A DNA stretch of 64,000 nt from Dermanyssus gallinae (GCA_003439945.1 QVRM01003901.1:2007501-2071500), one strand, 5' to 3'. Shown: positions 34,187 through 44,011, counted from the first letter of the stretch. The notes: generated from the sequence alone by a model not told the origin. Program-made: numbers and translations.

Positions 34187-35070
34187 TAGATTCATCGCAG
34201 GCGACAACAGCTGAGGAGGCGGCGGCGGCGTTTGGAGCGGAGCGGTTATGGTACTGGCAATGAGCCGTGCGCGCCAATGGGAGTGGTAGAAGTCGTCGTA
34301 GTAGTAGAAGTGGTGGTCGTGGTGGTGGTGGTGGCAATGGGCCACTCTAACAACAACAACAACGCCAACAACAACCACCAACTATCTTCATCATAACAGT
34401 GTTGGTCGTAGAAGTCACAATCAGGGAGCAGCGCCAGCAGCAGCAGCAGCAGCAGCAGTAGGCGCTGCGGTCGAAACCGCCATTCGTGCCGCCGGCCGGC
34501 CTCGCTCTTGATGCTGCTGTTGCTGTTGCTGCAGCTCACGACGCCGACGCCGACGCCGACGCCAACGATCGTGGTGGCGGGAGGGGCAGCGCTAAACACA
34601 CACATCGAGCGGCGGGGGCTCGCCGGGAGGCCAACCAAAACAGCCGCACAACGACGTACAGTTAAGCCAGCAGCAGCAGAAGCAGCAGCAGAACGTGGAG
34701 AAAATGGAGGAGAAGAAAAAACAACGCCTGCCGCCGCCGCAGCTGCTGCTCCGGCGCACGTGAACCAAATTGGTGTTCACCACCAATTGCCCTACCTGAT
34801 GATTGATGATACACACACCACTGCTTGCTGCTGCTGCTGACCATGGTGATAATGACGATGATAATGGCGGCGGCGGCGGCGGCGGCAATGGTGGTGTTGA
34901 TGATCGTGTTGATGATGATGATGATGATGAGTCGCCGACCCTTTGAGAGGAGGCATGACGACTGCACTGGTGCGAATTTGCAGCAAATTGTGAGACCAGA
35001 AGTGTCGACCGTGGCGTGGCGGTCGTCGCTGTTCAATGTTGACGCCGCTGATCACTGTCCGATCAATTTG
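33931..35070. repeat. Large trinucleotide/CpG-rich island
   Basis: Runs of CAG, CGA, GTG, CAA, GCC-GAC, CGG and GAT are interspersed, including a (CGG)-like run at 34865-34885 and (GAT) at 34910-34930. Open frames exist on both strands and in several phases. High CpG compared with the flanks suggests a promoter, 5' UTR or exon-like host island rather than a transposon. A (TA)n at 34156-34184 interrupts it. Confidence 0.65.
34156..34184. repeat. (TA)n microsatellite
   Basis: About 29 bp of TA repeats within the island. Confidence 0.95.
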
Positions 35071-35779
35071 AGTTAATCAGCTCGTCAACACCCACATTAA
35101 TGAAAAAACAGTGGCCATTCAGTGATAGCAGCACCAACCCGACCGTTTGTCAATTAATGCCGGCTCCACGTTATCGCAATTCATTTGGTCGGCATGCGTA
35201 CTAACAAAATGGCGGCGGCGTCGTCACACTCTTTCAAGTTCACCAGCCACATGATAAACCACCAGGATCCGCATGAGGAAGTGCTAAAAGCTATTTCCGA
35301 TACAGCAACTGCTTCTCTGTTAATCAGTAAATTGCAAGTAACCTTCAGTGTTATCCATTAATTTGGCCATTATGCTATTATCAATTACTACTATAGACTG
35401 ACACATACGACTGACAGAACCTGTTGGTTTCATGCAACGTTAGTGCATGTAAGTTTAAAAACGACCCGTACTAAGAGTAGTGGAAAACAAGACATGCTTG
35501 CCGATCGCCTCTGTGAAGATTCCGTTTATCCCTTTAAAAAAAGTACTATTTGGATAATAATAGCTAAACGAGACAAACCAAAAATGCAAGTAACTCGGTT
35601 ATTCAATATGTCACCTCAATCAATTTGTATGCATTCAAAGAAGCGGCGGGTTTGTACATCGATGTATAGTCAAAAACGCGTTGTTCTAACTCGTTCGCCT
35701 CGCGCGAATCGAAACGACTTCTTAATAATTAATTGTATTCTCGCAAAGAGGAAAATATTCGGCCCAATGCGGCAAGAAA
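35071..35779. other. Unassigned sequence
   Basis: A 117-codon open frame at 35443-35796 (+) has no motif I recognise. Nothing else was seen. Confidence 0.4.
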
Positions 35780-36115
35780 AGTCTTCGTGTTTTTAGCCTC
35801 CGGGCTGGCGCGTTGTTGGGGTGGAGGAATTATCGCCTAGGAGACGTCTTAGAGCCCTTTCTGGTGAGCGCAGTAAACATTAGTTTATTCTGCAACATAC
35901 CAGTCTATCGTTGCGCTGCACAATCTTCTTCCAGTTAAAATAATTTTACTTCTGGAGAAGAAGGTGGAGACCGTCACGTTGCCAACTGACCGTTGGCGCT
36001 TCACCTTTGTGGGTTGAGGCGCTCCAACGCCTGACCATTGTACCTCTGCATCTTGAGTAGAGGGCCATAAAAATGTTCCCAAATCTTATTTCCTGTGACG
36101 ATTCTCGTATACTAA
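35780..36115 (-). pseudogene. Mariner transposase fragment
   Basis: On the minus strand the sequence runs from an ETW-HFYDP-like block (IWEHFYGPLLKM) through WSGVGAPQPTKVKRQRS, matching WKHPGSPRPKKFKAQRSAGK, to FLHPNNAPA, matching the HDNAPAH catalytic block. Several frameshifts are present. It shares the WSGVG segment with the relic at 63705-64000, so these two are the same subfamily. Confidence 0.75.
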
Positions 36116-36137
36116 AGATATCGGGACTCGTCGCATT

Positions 36138-36165
36138 GTAGGGAAATACTGAAAAATTGAATAAA
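36138..36165 (+). mobile_element. Short 3' tail of an RLE element
   Basis: ATTGTAGGGAAATACTGAA leads into (TAA)n. The same string, with two changes, precedes the (TAA)n at the 3' end of the neighbouring RLE element (ATTGTAGGGAAACACCGAA near 37190). It is therefore probably the tail of another, almost wholly truncated copy. Confidence 0.6.
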
Positions 36166-36173
36166 TAGTAATA

Positions 36174-36241
<68 letters not shown>
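36166..36241. repeat. (TAA)n microsatellite, 5' side of an RLE element
   Basis: About 76 bp of AAT repeats. Confidence 0.97.
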
Positions 36242-36242
<1 letters not shown>

Positions 36243-37210
36243 CTACGCTGCTTCTTTCATAGAGTTCTCAGGGTTCGCAGAGACGTTGTTAGAACCGCAT
36301 GTTTGTTCTGTACTCCGCGCAACGAGGGACGAAGCTGAGCTGGCAGCAAGACAATCGATAGGCCCTGGCTCCTGGGAACAACACCCTACGCAGCATATAC
36401 TTGACGGCTACAAGTGTCAAACGACCGCTCGCAAGATCTTAGATGACACCCAATCTCCGACAGAGAGAGCGGTATTTACAGCCGCCCGTGAGACCTTCAG
36501 CAGTGGCTTCCTAGGGGCACTTCCTTCACCGCAGCTGGGCACCACCCTCTTCCGCATGATGGCCGCCTTAAGAATAGGTGCTCCCATATGTGAGCCATAC
36601 GAGTGCAGGGCATGTGGAAAAACAGTGGATAAGGACGGACTGCACCCTTTAAGCTGCTCTAAGAGCCCTGGTAGAACCCTCAGACACGCGGAAATCAGCG
36701 CAGTCTTAAAGAAGGCTCTTCGTAGAGCCGGCATACCAAGCACCCTCGAGCCCAGGTTGGGCTTCGAAGACGACAAAAGACGCGACGGCGTCACCATTCC
36801 GCCATGGTCTAAAGGCAAATGCCTGGTATGGGATGCCACGGTATCATGTACAGTGGCTCCGTCATACTTGATGCATACCGCTACCCGGTTAGGGTGGGTT
36901 GCCGAACATGCTGAGATCGCAAAAAAACGCAAATACTCTGACCTGGAGAAAAGATACCAGTTCGTACCCGTCGCCATGGAAACGATGAGCTCAATCAGCA
37001 AAAACACAAGTATCTTCCTCAAAGACCTAGGTATCAAAATCAGTGCTAACACGGGTGATCAGCGCGAGGGTGAGTTTCTACGTCAGCAACTCTCGCTCGC
37101 AGTGTGTAGGGGAAACGCCGCCGCTGTCATCGGCTCTATGGACTGAGGAGCGGGGGTGAGCCTAGGCGGGTACACGTTTAGATCCCATAATTGTAGGGAA
37201 ACACCGAACA

Positions 37211-37212
<2 letters not shown>
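36242..37212 (+). mobile_element. RLE retrotransposon fragment inside a (TAA)n microsatellite
   Basis: A 971-bp fragment begins exactly where one (TAA)n stops and ends where another (TAA)n of the same strand and composition begins. It holds the knuckle and endonuclease end of the protein plus a 3' UTR of about 65 bp. The arrangement is what target-primed insertion into a TAA repeat would leave. 5' truncation is severe. Confidence 0.85.
36286..37146 (+). CDS. RLE endonuclease end of a retrotransposon protein
   Basis: A 286-codon frame, open upstream to the microsatellite, so the first Met is arbitrary. CRACGKTVDKDGLHPLSC from residue 107 is the CCHC knuckle. RRDG at 165-168 stands where RPDG is expected (Pro to Arg), and LVWDATVS has D183. 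KKRKYSDL follows. The typical last block VCRGNAAAVIGSM ends the protein. The frame is free of stops. The changed Pro may weaken the nuclease. Confidence 0.8.
   Translation: MLEPHVCSVLRATRDEAELAARQSIGPGSWEQHPTQHILDGYKCQTTARKILDDTQSPTERAVFTAARETFSSGFLGALPSPQLGTTLFRMMAALRIGAPICEPYECRACGKTVDKDGLHPLSCSKSPGRTLRHAEISAVLKKALRRAGIPSTLEPRLGFEDDKRRDGVTIPPWSKGKCLVWDATVSCTVAPSYLMHTATRLGWVAEHAEIAKKRKYSDLEKRYQFVPVAMETMSSISKNTSIFLKDLGIKISANTGDQREGEFLRQQLSLAVCRGNAAAVIGSMD

Positions 37213-37266
<54 letters not shown>
37213..37266. repeat. (TAA)n microsatellite, 3' side of the RLE fragment
   Basis: About 54 bp of AAT repeats. Confidence 0.97.
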
Positions 37267-37269
<3 letters not shown>

Positions 37270-38125
37270 TACAGTCAGCCGGTAAGTGTACAGTTTAAAG
37301 TCCGTATGTAACATCATTTACCCTAAGCTTCTCCCCCTCAGGAGCGTTTCAAGAATTATTCTCGCGTTGTCGCGCTAGACTTCTAAGACGATGCGCTGCC
37401 TCAGGAACAATGTGGGTCTTTTGTCCCTTTTCAACTTATCGATGATCTGGCTGGACTGAGTAATAATAATAGCCGACAAAGTTGTGCCTCTACAAGACGG
37501 TGCAGAGGAGATGGCTGGCAGCTTTTCTACTAGAAGTACTTTTTGGAAACGATATTATTTTAGACTTTCAAGTTTTCCGGCTTATAGAAACGTCACCTGT
37601 GCCTAATTATTCTAGAATTATAACTATACAGTTAAACGCGAACAGCTTGTTCTTGGCGCTTGTAGGCAAATAGCTGTCACCTCAAGCAATAATTATAAAT
37701 AACAAGTATGGCAAACATTTTACATTCGCACATACGTTAAATAGCGGCACTTTGCTACAACTCGTGTTAGTCTTCGGCTGACTCAGTTGAACATTCTTGA
37801 AGGTTCGCTCGCGCCTGCAACATCCTACAGTTGCGAATTATTGTCGAAGTCCCTTGACAACACAACACTCACCGAGCATAATTTTTTATTATCATGTATG
37901 CAATTTATTCCGATTATTCTACGTTACTTACTTCACGGTCACTTCCTATTGTGGCCAATTGGGTTGGACGCAGTAAACATAGGACGTACGTTGTTTTCGC
38001 TTCCGCTACGCTTAAGCGTCTTAACGCCATCGTCAACGCAGAATAATTGTAGCAAAATAATATAATTAGCAAAAACGTGAGAACAGGCTTTCAGGTTGTG
38101 CTGCACAACATCCATTGCAACCCCC

Positions 38126-38129
<4 letters not shown>
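37267..38129. other. Unassigned sequence
   Basis: No recognisable feature in this stretch of about 860 bp. Confidence 0.45.

Positions 38130-38162
<33 letters not shown>
38130..38162. repeat. (TA)n microsatellite, 5' side of an RLE element
   Basis: About 33 bp of TA repeats. Confidence 0.96.
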
Positions 38163-38165
<3 letters not shown>

Positions 38166-38497
38166 CACGATCGCATAGCTCAAGACGAAGAAGCGCCACG
38201 CACTACTTCAACTACTATTAAATGTCCACTTTGCGACGGACGATACACACGGCGTGGCCTAACAAGACATATATCAGCTAAGCACCCGACCGCCACTGAC
38301 GCTTCCTCCTCCATATCGACCACCTCTGAGCCCCCCCGTTTGCAACGGCGCAAATCCTGGAGGATATTCAAGCTGTTATAAGGCAAATCAGGCTAATTCG
38401 AATTGTACCAAAGTCAGTCAGGAGACAAGTGGCCGAGGCTTTTACCCGTGTACTCACAGCAGTTTCATCTGATAACGACGTTGAAGCATGGTATAGC
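38163..38497 (+). pseudogene. N-terminal zinc-finger part of the split RLE protein
   Basis: The frame reads TTIKCPLCDGRYTRRGLTRH then ISAKH, a C2H2 finger (C-x2-C-x12-H-x4-H) like the DNA-binding fingers at the N-terminus of R2-type proteins. After a one-base slip near 38335-38350 the next frame continues ILEDIQAVIRQIRLIRIV and RRQVAEAFTRVLTAV to EAWYSLF, where the CR1-like insertion begins. No Met precedes the finger, so either the true start was lost at the TA repeat or the copy is slightly truncated. Confidence 0.65.
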
Positions 38498-40168
38498 CTC
38501 TTCAATCAATCAATCAATCAATCAGGTTTATTGACGTGCCCAACAAGTTGGCAATCTGTCACCTTTCATTCAAAATATACATAATATACGAGTCTTTGTA
38601 CCGATCAAAAGTGTGTACGCGATAAAGCAATAAAATTGAGTATAAGTAGCACAACAGAAGTTTACGAATGTATGCACAAATCAGGAGTGTAAAGCAACAA
38701 AATTGAGTATAAGTAAGTTTAAAAACAGCGACCCGGCTTGTATTTCGAAGCGCCAACGGCAGCTCGTTCCAGACCGTGGGCAGCATGTAGGCCAGTGAGT
38801 GCCGAAGTAGAGTGAGTCTAAACCCTGGCACTCTGAGTTGGTTCCTGTAGCGCTGCGACCGTACTGGGTTAAGGACGAAGTCAAAAACACAATCTGAAGG
38901 GATTCCATTGTTTTGCACCTTATAGGCTAGCACGGCTAACTTTAAACGTGTCAGCTGATCAAGCTTGAGAAGCCCGAGCCTGGTGTACCATGGAGTCACA
39001 CTCGCGCGACGAGGAAGACCTATTATGGCTCTAACCGCGTCATTCTGAACGACCCTTAGCTTGTCTAGGGTCGTGGAATACGTGGCGCCCCACAGAGTAA
39101 TTCCGTAAGTTAGAATTGGTTCCATAAGCGCTTTGTAGACACGTACCAGAAGATCCCGCGAAGCCTTGGCTCTCCTCAAACGCACGAGTGAGGCCACCAC
39201 GGCGTAGCAGACCCTGACACTTGATCTCACTTGACTGTCCCATTTCATATGCTCGTGTAGCACAATGCCAAGACATTTTGCCTCTGAGCTGAGAGGGATA
39301 GCAGAGCCGCCTATTTGGAGGGAGATATTACCAGTTTTGAACTTCTGTCTCGATGCCCGTTGTGGGGTGTGGTAAAGAACGAGTGTCGTCTTCGTCGGGT
39401 TAACGACAAGACCAAATCTTTGAAATAAAGACATGGCCTTCTCAATACCGGTTTCAACGTGCTGAAGATTAAACCTATTATTGGACAATTGGGAGGGTGA
39501 GACACGGAACAAAAGAGTGGTGTCGTCTGCATAAACGATTGGGCGGCAATCTACGTACCTCTCGATGCCCCGCAGGACGAAATTCATGCAGGTGATGAAG
39601 ATAAAAGGTCCAAGAACCGACCCCTGGGGCGTACCAGTGGATACAGTTTCCGTCGCAGACCTTAGAGCTCCCACCGCCACAAATTGCCTCCGTCCACTAA
39701 GATACGATTTAAACCAAGATGTTACTGCTGGTGCGCAGCCTAGTTGCAGGAGCATCTTAAGAAACATAGAGTGGTCAAGGCAGTCGAACGCTTTGGCTAC
39801 GTCAAGAAATGCACCAAGGCACATTTTTCCATCCTCCGCAGCTTTAATGATCTCCCACCATATATGTCCCAATGCCAGCTCAGTTGATCGTGCCTCCCTA
39901 AAACCGAATTGATTTTTAGAGAATAAATTTAAGTCATTTAAATGGCTTTCCAGCTGTTGTTTAGCAAGCTTTTCAAATACTTTTGAGACGAAATACACTA
40001 AGGATATCGGGCGATAGTTACCAGGTTGGTCCCTCCCGCCTTTACCCTTATACAGCGGAGTTACCGAAGATGTCTTGAGGCGTTCCGGAAACACGCCCGT
40101 TTTAATGGAAATATTGAATACGGCAGCTAGAGGGGCCGCTAAGCTGTCAATGCATTTAGAGTGAAATT
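38498..40168 (-). mobile_element. CR1-like non-LTR retrotransposon inserted in the RLE element
   Basis: Minus-strand element with a 5' end inside the RT finger region and a 3' tail of GATT repeats (TCAA repeats at 38498-38523 on the plus strand). The 3' UTR shares GGCAGATTGCCAAC-type sequence with the relic at 25990-27225. Possible imperfect target duplication: CTCTTC at the left edge and CTCCTTC at the right edge. Endonuclease and ORF1 are missing through 5' truncation. It is younger than the RLE element it interrupts. Confidence 0.85.
38559..40094 (-). CDS. CR1-like reverse transcriptase, N-terminally truncated
   Basis: A 511-codon frame, open about 20 codons further upstream (KCIDSLAAPLAAVFNISI), so the listed Met is not the natural start. 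FPERLKTS and NYRPISL at 27-33 are fingers. LDVAKAFD has D98 as motif A. STGTPQGSVLGP at 152-163 is motif B. VYADDTTLLF at 187-196 holds YADD. The C-terminal half (VLHEHMKWDSQVRSS, then LTRLKLAVLAYKVQNNGIP) is typical of CR1/Daphne-like proteins. No stop interrupts it, and it is among the least decayed frames here. It makes RT but has no nuclease. Confidence 0.88.
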   Translation of the reverse strand: MFPERLKTSSVTPLYKGKGGRDQPGNYRPISLVYFVSKVFEKLAKQQLESHLNDLNLFSKNQFGFREARSTELALGHIWWEIIKAAEDGKMCLGAFLDVAKAFDCLDHSMFLKMLLQLGCAPAVTSWFKSYLSGRRQFVAVGALRSATETVSTGTPQGSVLGPFIFITCMNFVLRGIERYVDCRPIVYADDTTLLFRVSPSQLSNNRFNLQHVETGIEKAMSLFQRFGLVVNPTKTTLVLYHTPQRASRQKFKTGNISLQIGGSAIPLSSEAKCLGIVLHEHMKWDSQVRSSVRVCYAVVASLVRLRRAKASRDLLVRVYKALMEPILTYGITLWGATYSTTLDKLRVVQNDAVRAIIGLPRRASVTPWYTRLGLLKLDQLTRLKLAVLAYKVQNNGIPSDCVFDFVLNPVRSQRYRNQLRVPGFRLTLLRHSLAYMLPTVWNELPLALRNTSRVAVFKLTYTQFCCFTLLICAYIRKLLLCYLYSILLLYRVHTFDRYKDSYIMYILNER

Positions 40169-40752
40169 TACCCGTCTATCTCCTTTTTTCTATCTCCTTC
40201 TCTTTTGCCCCCGTGGTCCTTCGCCTCCCCCGCGCCCGCAGCGACGCTTCATCCCTCTCAGTCATTATCCGCAACAATCTTCGCGATTTCCACCAGAATA
40301 TGCGTCTGTCAGACGTGATTGCCACATCTCACTCCCGCGTCTCGACCCTTAAACCATTCAAGAATGATATTGTGCGCCAGTCTATTATTAAACTCTCCGA
40401 AGGAGATGTTTCTGGCGCCGCCAGACTTATTGTGTCTACAGATACCATAACGCCTGGCATAGACAGTATAGAGGCCTTGCGAGAGCAACACCCACCAGCT
40501 CCCGAAAACCTAGAATGGACGACACTCACCAGAACCCCTATGCCCTATGTCACGTCAAAGGAAGACATTCAGGCGGCTATTAAGAGCTTCTCCAAGAGCT
40601 CCGCCGCAGGGCTAGACTTTATAAGACCCCGGTTATTAATGGACCTTCTTTCCCCGTCTCTCGAAGACCTCGCCGCTAGCCTGCTCTCCGCATTGGCAAA
40701 AGTTGTAGACATTCTTCTTTGGGGTAACCCCCATCTTGCCTCCAGCCGTTGA
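40169..40752 (+). pseudogene. Middle part of the split RLE protein
   Basis: Frame SFAPVVLRLPRARSDASS runs through SVIIRNNL and DVSGAARLIVSTDTI to a finger-region motif KSSAAGLDFIRPRLL near 40593-40640. Relatives show the same W..LF.FA...L.LPR join after the N-terminal segment. A one-base slip near 40721-40730 (GGGGTAACCCCC) moves the protein into the frame that begins near 40731 and is listed separately. Confidence 0.7.
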
Positions 40753-42737
40753 TATTTGGTGCAAGATTATTTGCCCTTAAGAAAAGGGACGGATCGGTAC
40801 GTCCCATTGCATGTTCGTCTTCGCTACGCAGGCTTGCCGCGGAAATCGGATGCAACCACAACAAAGCCGTTATTTCTCACGCAACTGGTGCACATCAACT
40901 GGGATTCGCGACGCCGGCTGGGACCGAAGTAGCCATTCACGCAACCCAGGCCTTCCTCGACTCACGCGAGCCCCCCGGGGTTCTTGTAAAGCTCGATTTC
41001 AAAAACGCTTTTAACAATATAAGACGCGATCACCTGATGAAGGCCGTTGCATTCCACGCCCCTCATCTATTAAACCACGTCGGACTGGCATATAGGCATC
41101 CTTTCCATCTGGTCCTGCCCGAGCACGTAATTCCGTCTGCCACCGGACTGCAGCAGGGGGATCTCTTAGCACCACCTCTGTTTTGTCTGGGTATCAAGGA
41201 TCTGGTGAATTCCTTCAGGAGCCCGCTGAACCTCTGGTACCTTGACGATGGTCTGTTAGGAGGAAATGTTTGCACAGTAGCCGATGATATTCGACGGGTT
41301 CTTAACTTCAATGTTACATCCGGGCTGGAGTTAAACCCGGCCAAATGCGAAACATGCCTCCTTGGCCCCACCATCGACGCCCCTGAAATACAGTCACTCC
41401 GAGACCTCCTGCCCGGCTGCAAGATGACCGTCAAGAACGATCTGGAGCTACTAGGCGTACCAATTTGCCCCGAGGGGCTCCCAGCAGCAATCGAGCGCTG
41501 GAGATCGAATCTGGAAAATGCCGCTGCTCGTCTTCCTCTTCTAGGAGCACACCGGGGACTTTTCTTACTCAGGTCCTCTTTCTCGTCCTCAAGACTCATC
41601 CACCTTCTTCGAGGGGCCGACCTATCTAACCAAGCCGATGAGTTGCAAAGGCTTACCGATTTGACATTGTCCACCCTAGAGTCCCTGCTGAATACATCTC
41701 TACCACCCAGCGCACGGGAACAGGCATTACTACCTGTTTCTAAAGGAGGCCTTGGTGTACCAAATTTAGTGACCCTGGCCGGGCCTGCTATAGTCTCGTC
41801 GATGCTAAGCGCGGAAAACAGGGCAACCGCTCTTTTAGATTCAGCGGGAGTCGAGCAGTTTAGCAACAGCTTAGGCCATGTTCAAGAGAACCTTGAGGCG
41901 CGCTGTGGGGGTAGGCCTGAAAACGTACTGTCCCAGCGCGACTGGAGTTCCCCTCTGCACGACGAGGTACAACGACGTCTCTTTAACGAAGCTGCCGACG
42001 ACACAGCCAGAGCTCGCTTAAACGCCGTATCCGCCAAGGATTCAGGGGCCTGGTTACACGCGCTTCCCAGTGCCCCCATAGGTATCCTTCTTGATGACGA
42101 GTCGATTCGCATAGCAGTAGGCTTACGACTAGGGGCAGACATAGTTAGCCCTCATCGGTGCCAATGTGGTCACCCCGTCGATAAACTAGGACATCACGGA
42201 CTATCGTGCATTATTAGTGCAGGACGACGCTCGAGACATGCCGCTATTAATGAGACCTTTAGCAGAGCCCTTAGGTCGTGCGGTCGTCCGTGCATTCTTG
42301 AACCCCCAGGCCTCTGCGCGGAGGACGGCAAACGTCCAGATGGTATGACACTCACACCATTCGAGCGAGGCAAAATGCTAGTTTGGGATGCAACCGTTAC
42401 CGACTCCTTAGCTCCTTCTATGGTCGGTGGCGGCGCATCCGATGCTGGTTATGCAGCCCACCTTGCGGAGACTAACAAGTTGAGAAAATACTCATCAATC
42501 GGCTATCCCCATGAATTTTGCCCTCTCGCGTTTGAAACCCTGGGTGCCCCTGGCGTTCGGACCAAGCAGCTGATCCGCAAAGTTGGGACCTTGTTAAACC
42601 TGTCATCCGGTGATAACAGGTCATCGTCCTTTCTTAAACAACGCCTGGATCTTGACATACAACGTGGAAACGCTGCCTCCGTTCGGGGCACACTCCTGAA
42701 GTGGTCTCGCCCTGGCCTCATCGAAACGGACACGTGA
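40749..42737 (+). CDS. RLE protein: reverse transcriptase, CCHC knuckle and endonuclease
   Basis: A 662-codon frame. Its first codon is TTG, an artefact of the frameshift just upstream, not a real start. FALKKRDGSVRPI at 8-20 is a finger. KLDFKNAF has D83 as motif A. GLQQGDLLAPPLF at 133-145 is motif B. WYLDDG at 163-168 carries the catalytic pair D166-D167 in a YLDD box instead of the common F/YADD. NPAKCE follows. The knuckle starts at C471 (CQCGHPVDKLGHHGLSC). RPDGMTL has D531, LVWDATVTD has D547, and NKLRKYSSI follows. Key residues are all present, so this is the best copy of its family. Such proteins nick the target and prime reverse transcription there. Confidence 0.9.
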   Translation: MIFGARLFALKKRDGSVRPIACSSSLRRLAAEIGCNHNKAVISHATGAHQLGFATPAGTEVAIHATQAFLDSREPPGVLVKLDFKNAFNNIRRDHLMKAVAFHAPHLLNHVGLAYRHPFHLVLPEHVIPSATGLQQGDLLAPPLFCLGIKDLVNSFRSPLNLWYLDDGLLGGNVCTVADDIRRVLNFNVTSGLELNPAKCETCLLGPTIDAPEIQSLRDLLPGCKMTVKNDLELLGVPICPEGLPAAIERWRSNLENAAARLPLLGAHRGLFLLRSSFSSSRLIHLLRGADLSNQADELQRLTDLTLSTLESLLNTSLPPSAREQALLPVSKGGLGVPNLVTLAGPAIVSSMLSAENRATALLDSAGVEQFSNSLGHVQENLEARCGGRPENVLSQRDWSSPLHDEVQRRLFNEAADDTARARLNAVSAKDSGAWLHALPSAPIGILLDDESIRIAVGLRLGADIVSPHRCQCGHPVDKLGHHGLSCIISAGRRSRHAAINETFSRALRSCGRPCILEPPGLCAEDGKRPDGMTLTPFERGKMLVWDATVTDSLAPSMVGGGASDAGYAAHLAETNKLRKYSSIGYPHEFCPLAFETLGAPGVRTKQLIRKVGTLLNLSSGDNRSSSFLKQRLDLDIQRGNAASVRGTLLKWSRPGLIETDT

Positions 42738-42811
42738 CAGTCACAATGCGCATTGGCTTAGCTAGTTGATGTGTGTAACATATACCTAATGTATTATACG
42801 GAAATAAACTT

Positions 42812-42818
<7 letters not shown>

Positions 42819-42849
<31 letters not shown>
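42819..42849. repeat. (TA)n microsatellite, 3' side of the RLE element
   Basis: About 31 bp of TA repeats directly after AAATAAACTTTATTTT. Confidence 0.96.
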
Positions 42850-42851
<2 letters not shown>

Positions 42852-43389
42852 AAAAGGCTCTACTACAGACGGACTGGAGATGCAAAATACATTGCTTCCT
42901 TAAAAAAGAAAACACATTTCCGCATACGACGGGCGCATGTTGTGTACATGTACGCGTGTGGTATATTTTCTGAAATATTTTCATCCAATTCGGGCGTCGT
43001 CGATTAGTTTATCTGTTTGACCAGCTAAAAATTTCCTAAGGCAACACCGCAGTGCTGCTATAGACAGCCTGTGGGCAACATAATTAGTTTCCAAAACAAA
43101 ATGGTGACAGCTTATTATCACTCGTAGTAAACGCAAGCCTGACATGCTGTGGCATGTGTGCCTGATGAAGTAATTTGCTGATGTAAACAGTTTTTACATT
43201 ACAAACATAGTACAACGTACATTTATAAATATATATAGGTGATATCAAGCGTTTTTCTTTATAGAGGAGCACTTATATATTTATTTATTAACATTTACAT
43301 AATATTGTTTGGAGAGGAACTGCACCGCATCTTTACTAAAAGAGTGTCTAGACCCTGACATTATTAACATTAATAGAGTTGCACAGCAG
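42850..43389. other. Unassigned sequence
   Basis: No recognisable feature. Confidence 0.4.
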
Positions 43390-43915
43390 ATAGATGCGCA
43401 GTTAGGGTAACTGAGCGGAGTACTCTCTAGAGAAGCTCAATAGAGCAATGTCAGCGGCGTCTCGAGAAATTCCAACATTTCTAGCAGGTGACCTCAATTG
43501 TCGCTTGGGCATGGCATCTTTGGTAAAATTCACTGCAGAGGCGGCATACACAAGTCTCACATGGTTGATGGAACTCAGACCGTTGACAGAGAATGTGATG
43601 AAAGCCGTGCACTGCATCTCCTGATGAAAGCCGTGCACTGCATCTCCTGATGAAAGACGCTGCTATTAGGGCTTTCCTGAACCTCTAGATAACATGCAAC
43701 GGGAACCCTACAACATTCGACTCGTTATGCTTGTGCAAGATCTGCGGGAGACAGTGTGACTTATATCACCTTCAACAATGCGATAGAGCAGTTCCGTTGA
43801 CTCGACTTTTAGAACCGTGATAAATATATGTATATGTGAATGTGTGCTTTCTCTGTACGCGCAATATTGTAAACCAACCATCGGTTAATAAAGCTATTAT
43901 TATTATTACAACATT
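43390..43915 (+). pseudogene. APE-type non-LTR relic with a large internal deletion
   Basis: SREIPTFLAGDLNCRLG near 43463-43512 is the GDxN endonuclease block. LCKICGRQCDLYHLQQC near 43730-43782 is a C-terminal zinc knuckle. The RT between them is missing. The end reads AATAAAGC followed by four ATT units at 43895-43910, a typical tail. Confidence 0.65.
43595..43660 (+). repeat. 26-bp tandem repeat, two and a half units
   Basis: TGATGAAAGCCGTGCACTGC plus ATCTC recurs at 43595, 43621 and partly at 43647. Confidence 0.9.
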
Positions 43916-44011
43916 CGACAGTAGAATTAGTACCTAGTAAGAGAACTTATTGTCGAGAGGGATCAGGAAACGGTTACTCTCATAGATGGCTAAGCCGTCT
44001 GCCTATAAGAT

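Larger units (their letters stand above)
38163..42818 (+). mobile_element. Near full-length RLE retrotransposon in (TA)n, split by a CR1-like insertion
   Basis: The outer parts 38163-38497 and about 40169-42818 join into one protein order: N-terminal zinc finger, RT, CCHC knuckle, RLE. The 1.67 kb between is a minus-strand CR1-like element. (TA)n lies on both outer sides (38130-38162 and 42819-42849). Without the insert the element is about 2.98 kb, close to a one-ORF RLE element of modest size. The junction reads EAWYSLF on the left and SFAPVVLRLPRA on the right, consistent with one continuous protein. Membership in a Dong/R4-, NeSL- or Utopia-like clade cannot be decided by eye. Confidence 0.85.

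Noticed and set aside
33899..35055. Long frames on both strands in the 34-35 kb island
   Set aside because: Same compositional cause. No start context, splice evidence or domain supports a protein.
41063..41866. 267-codon minus-strand frame
   Set aside because: It lies opposite the YLDD reverse transcriptase with clear sense-strand homology; a shadow frame.
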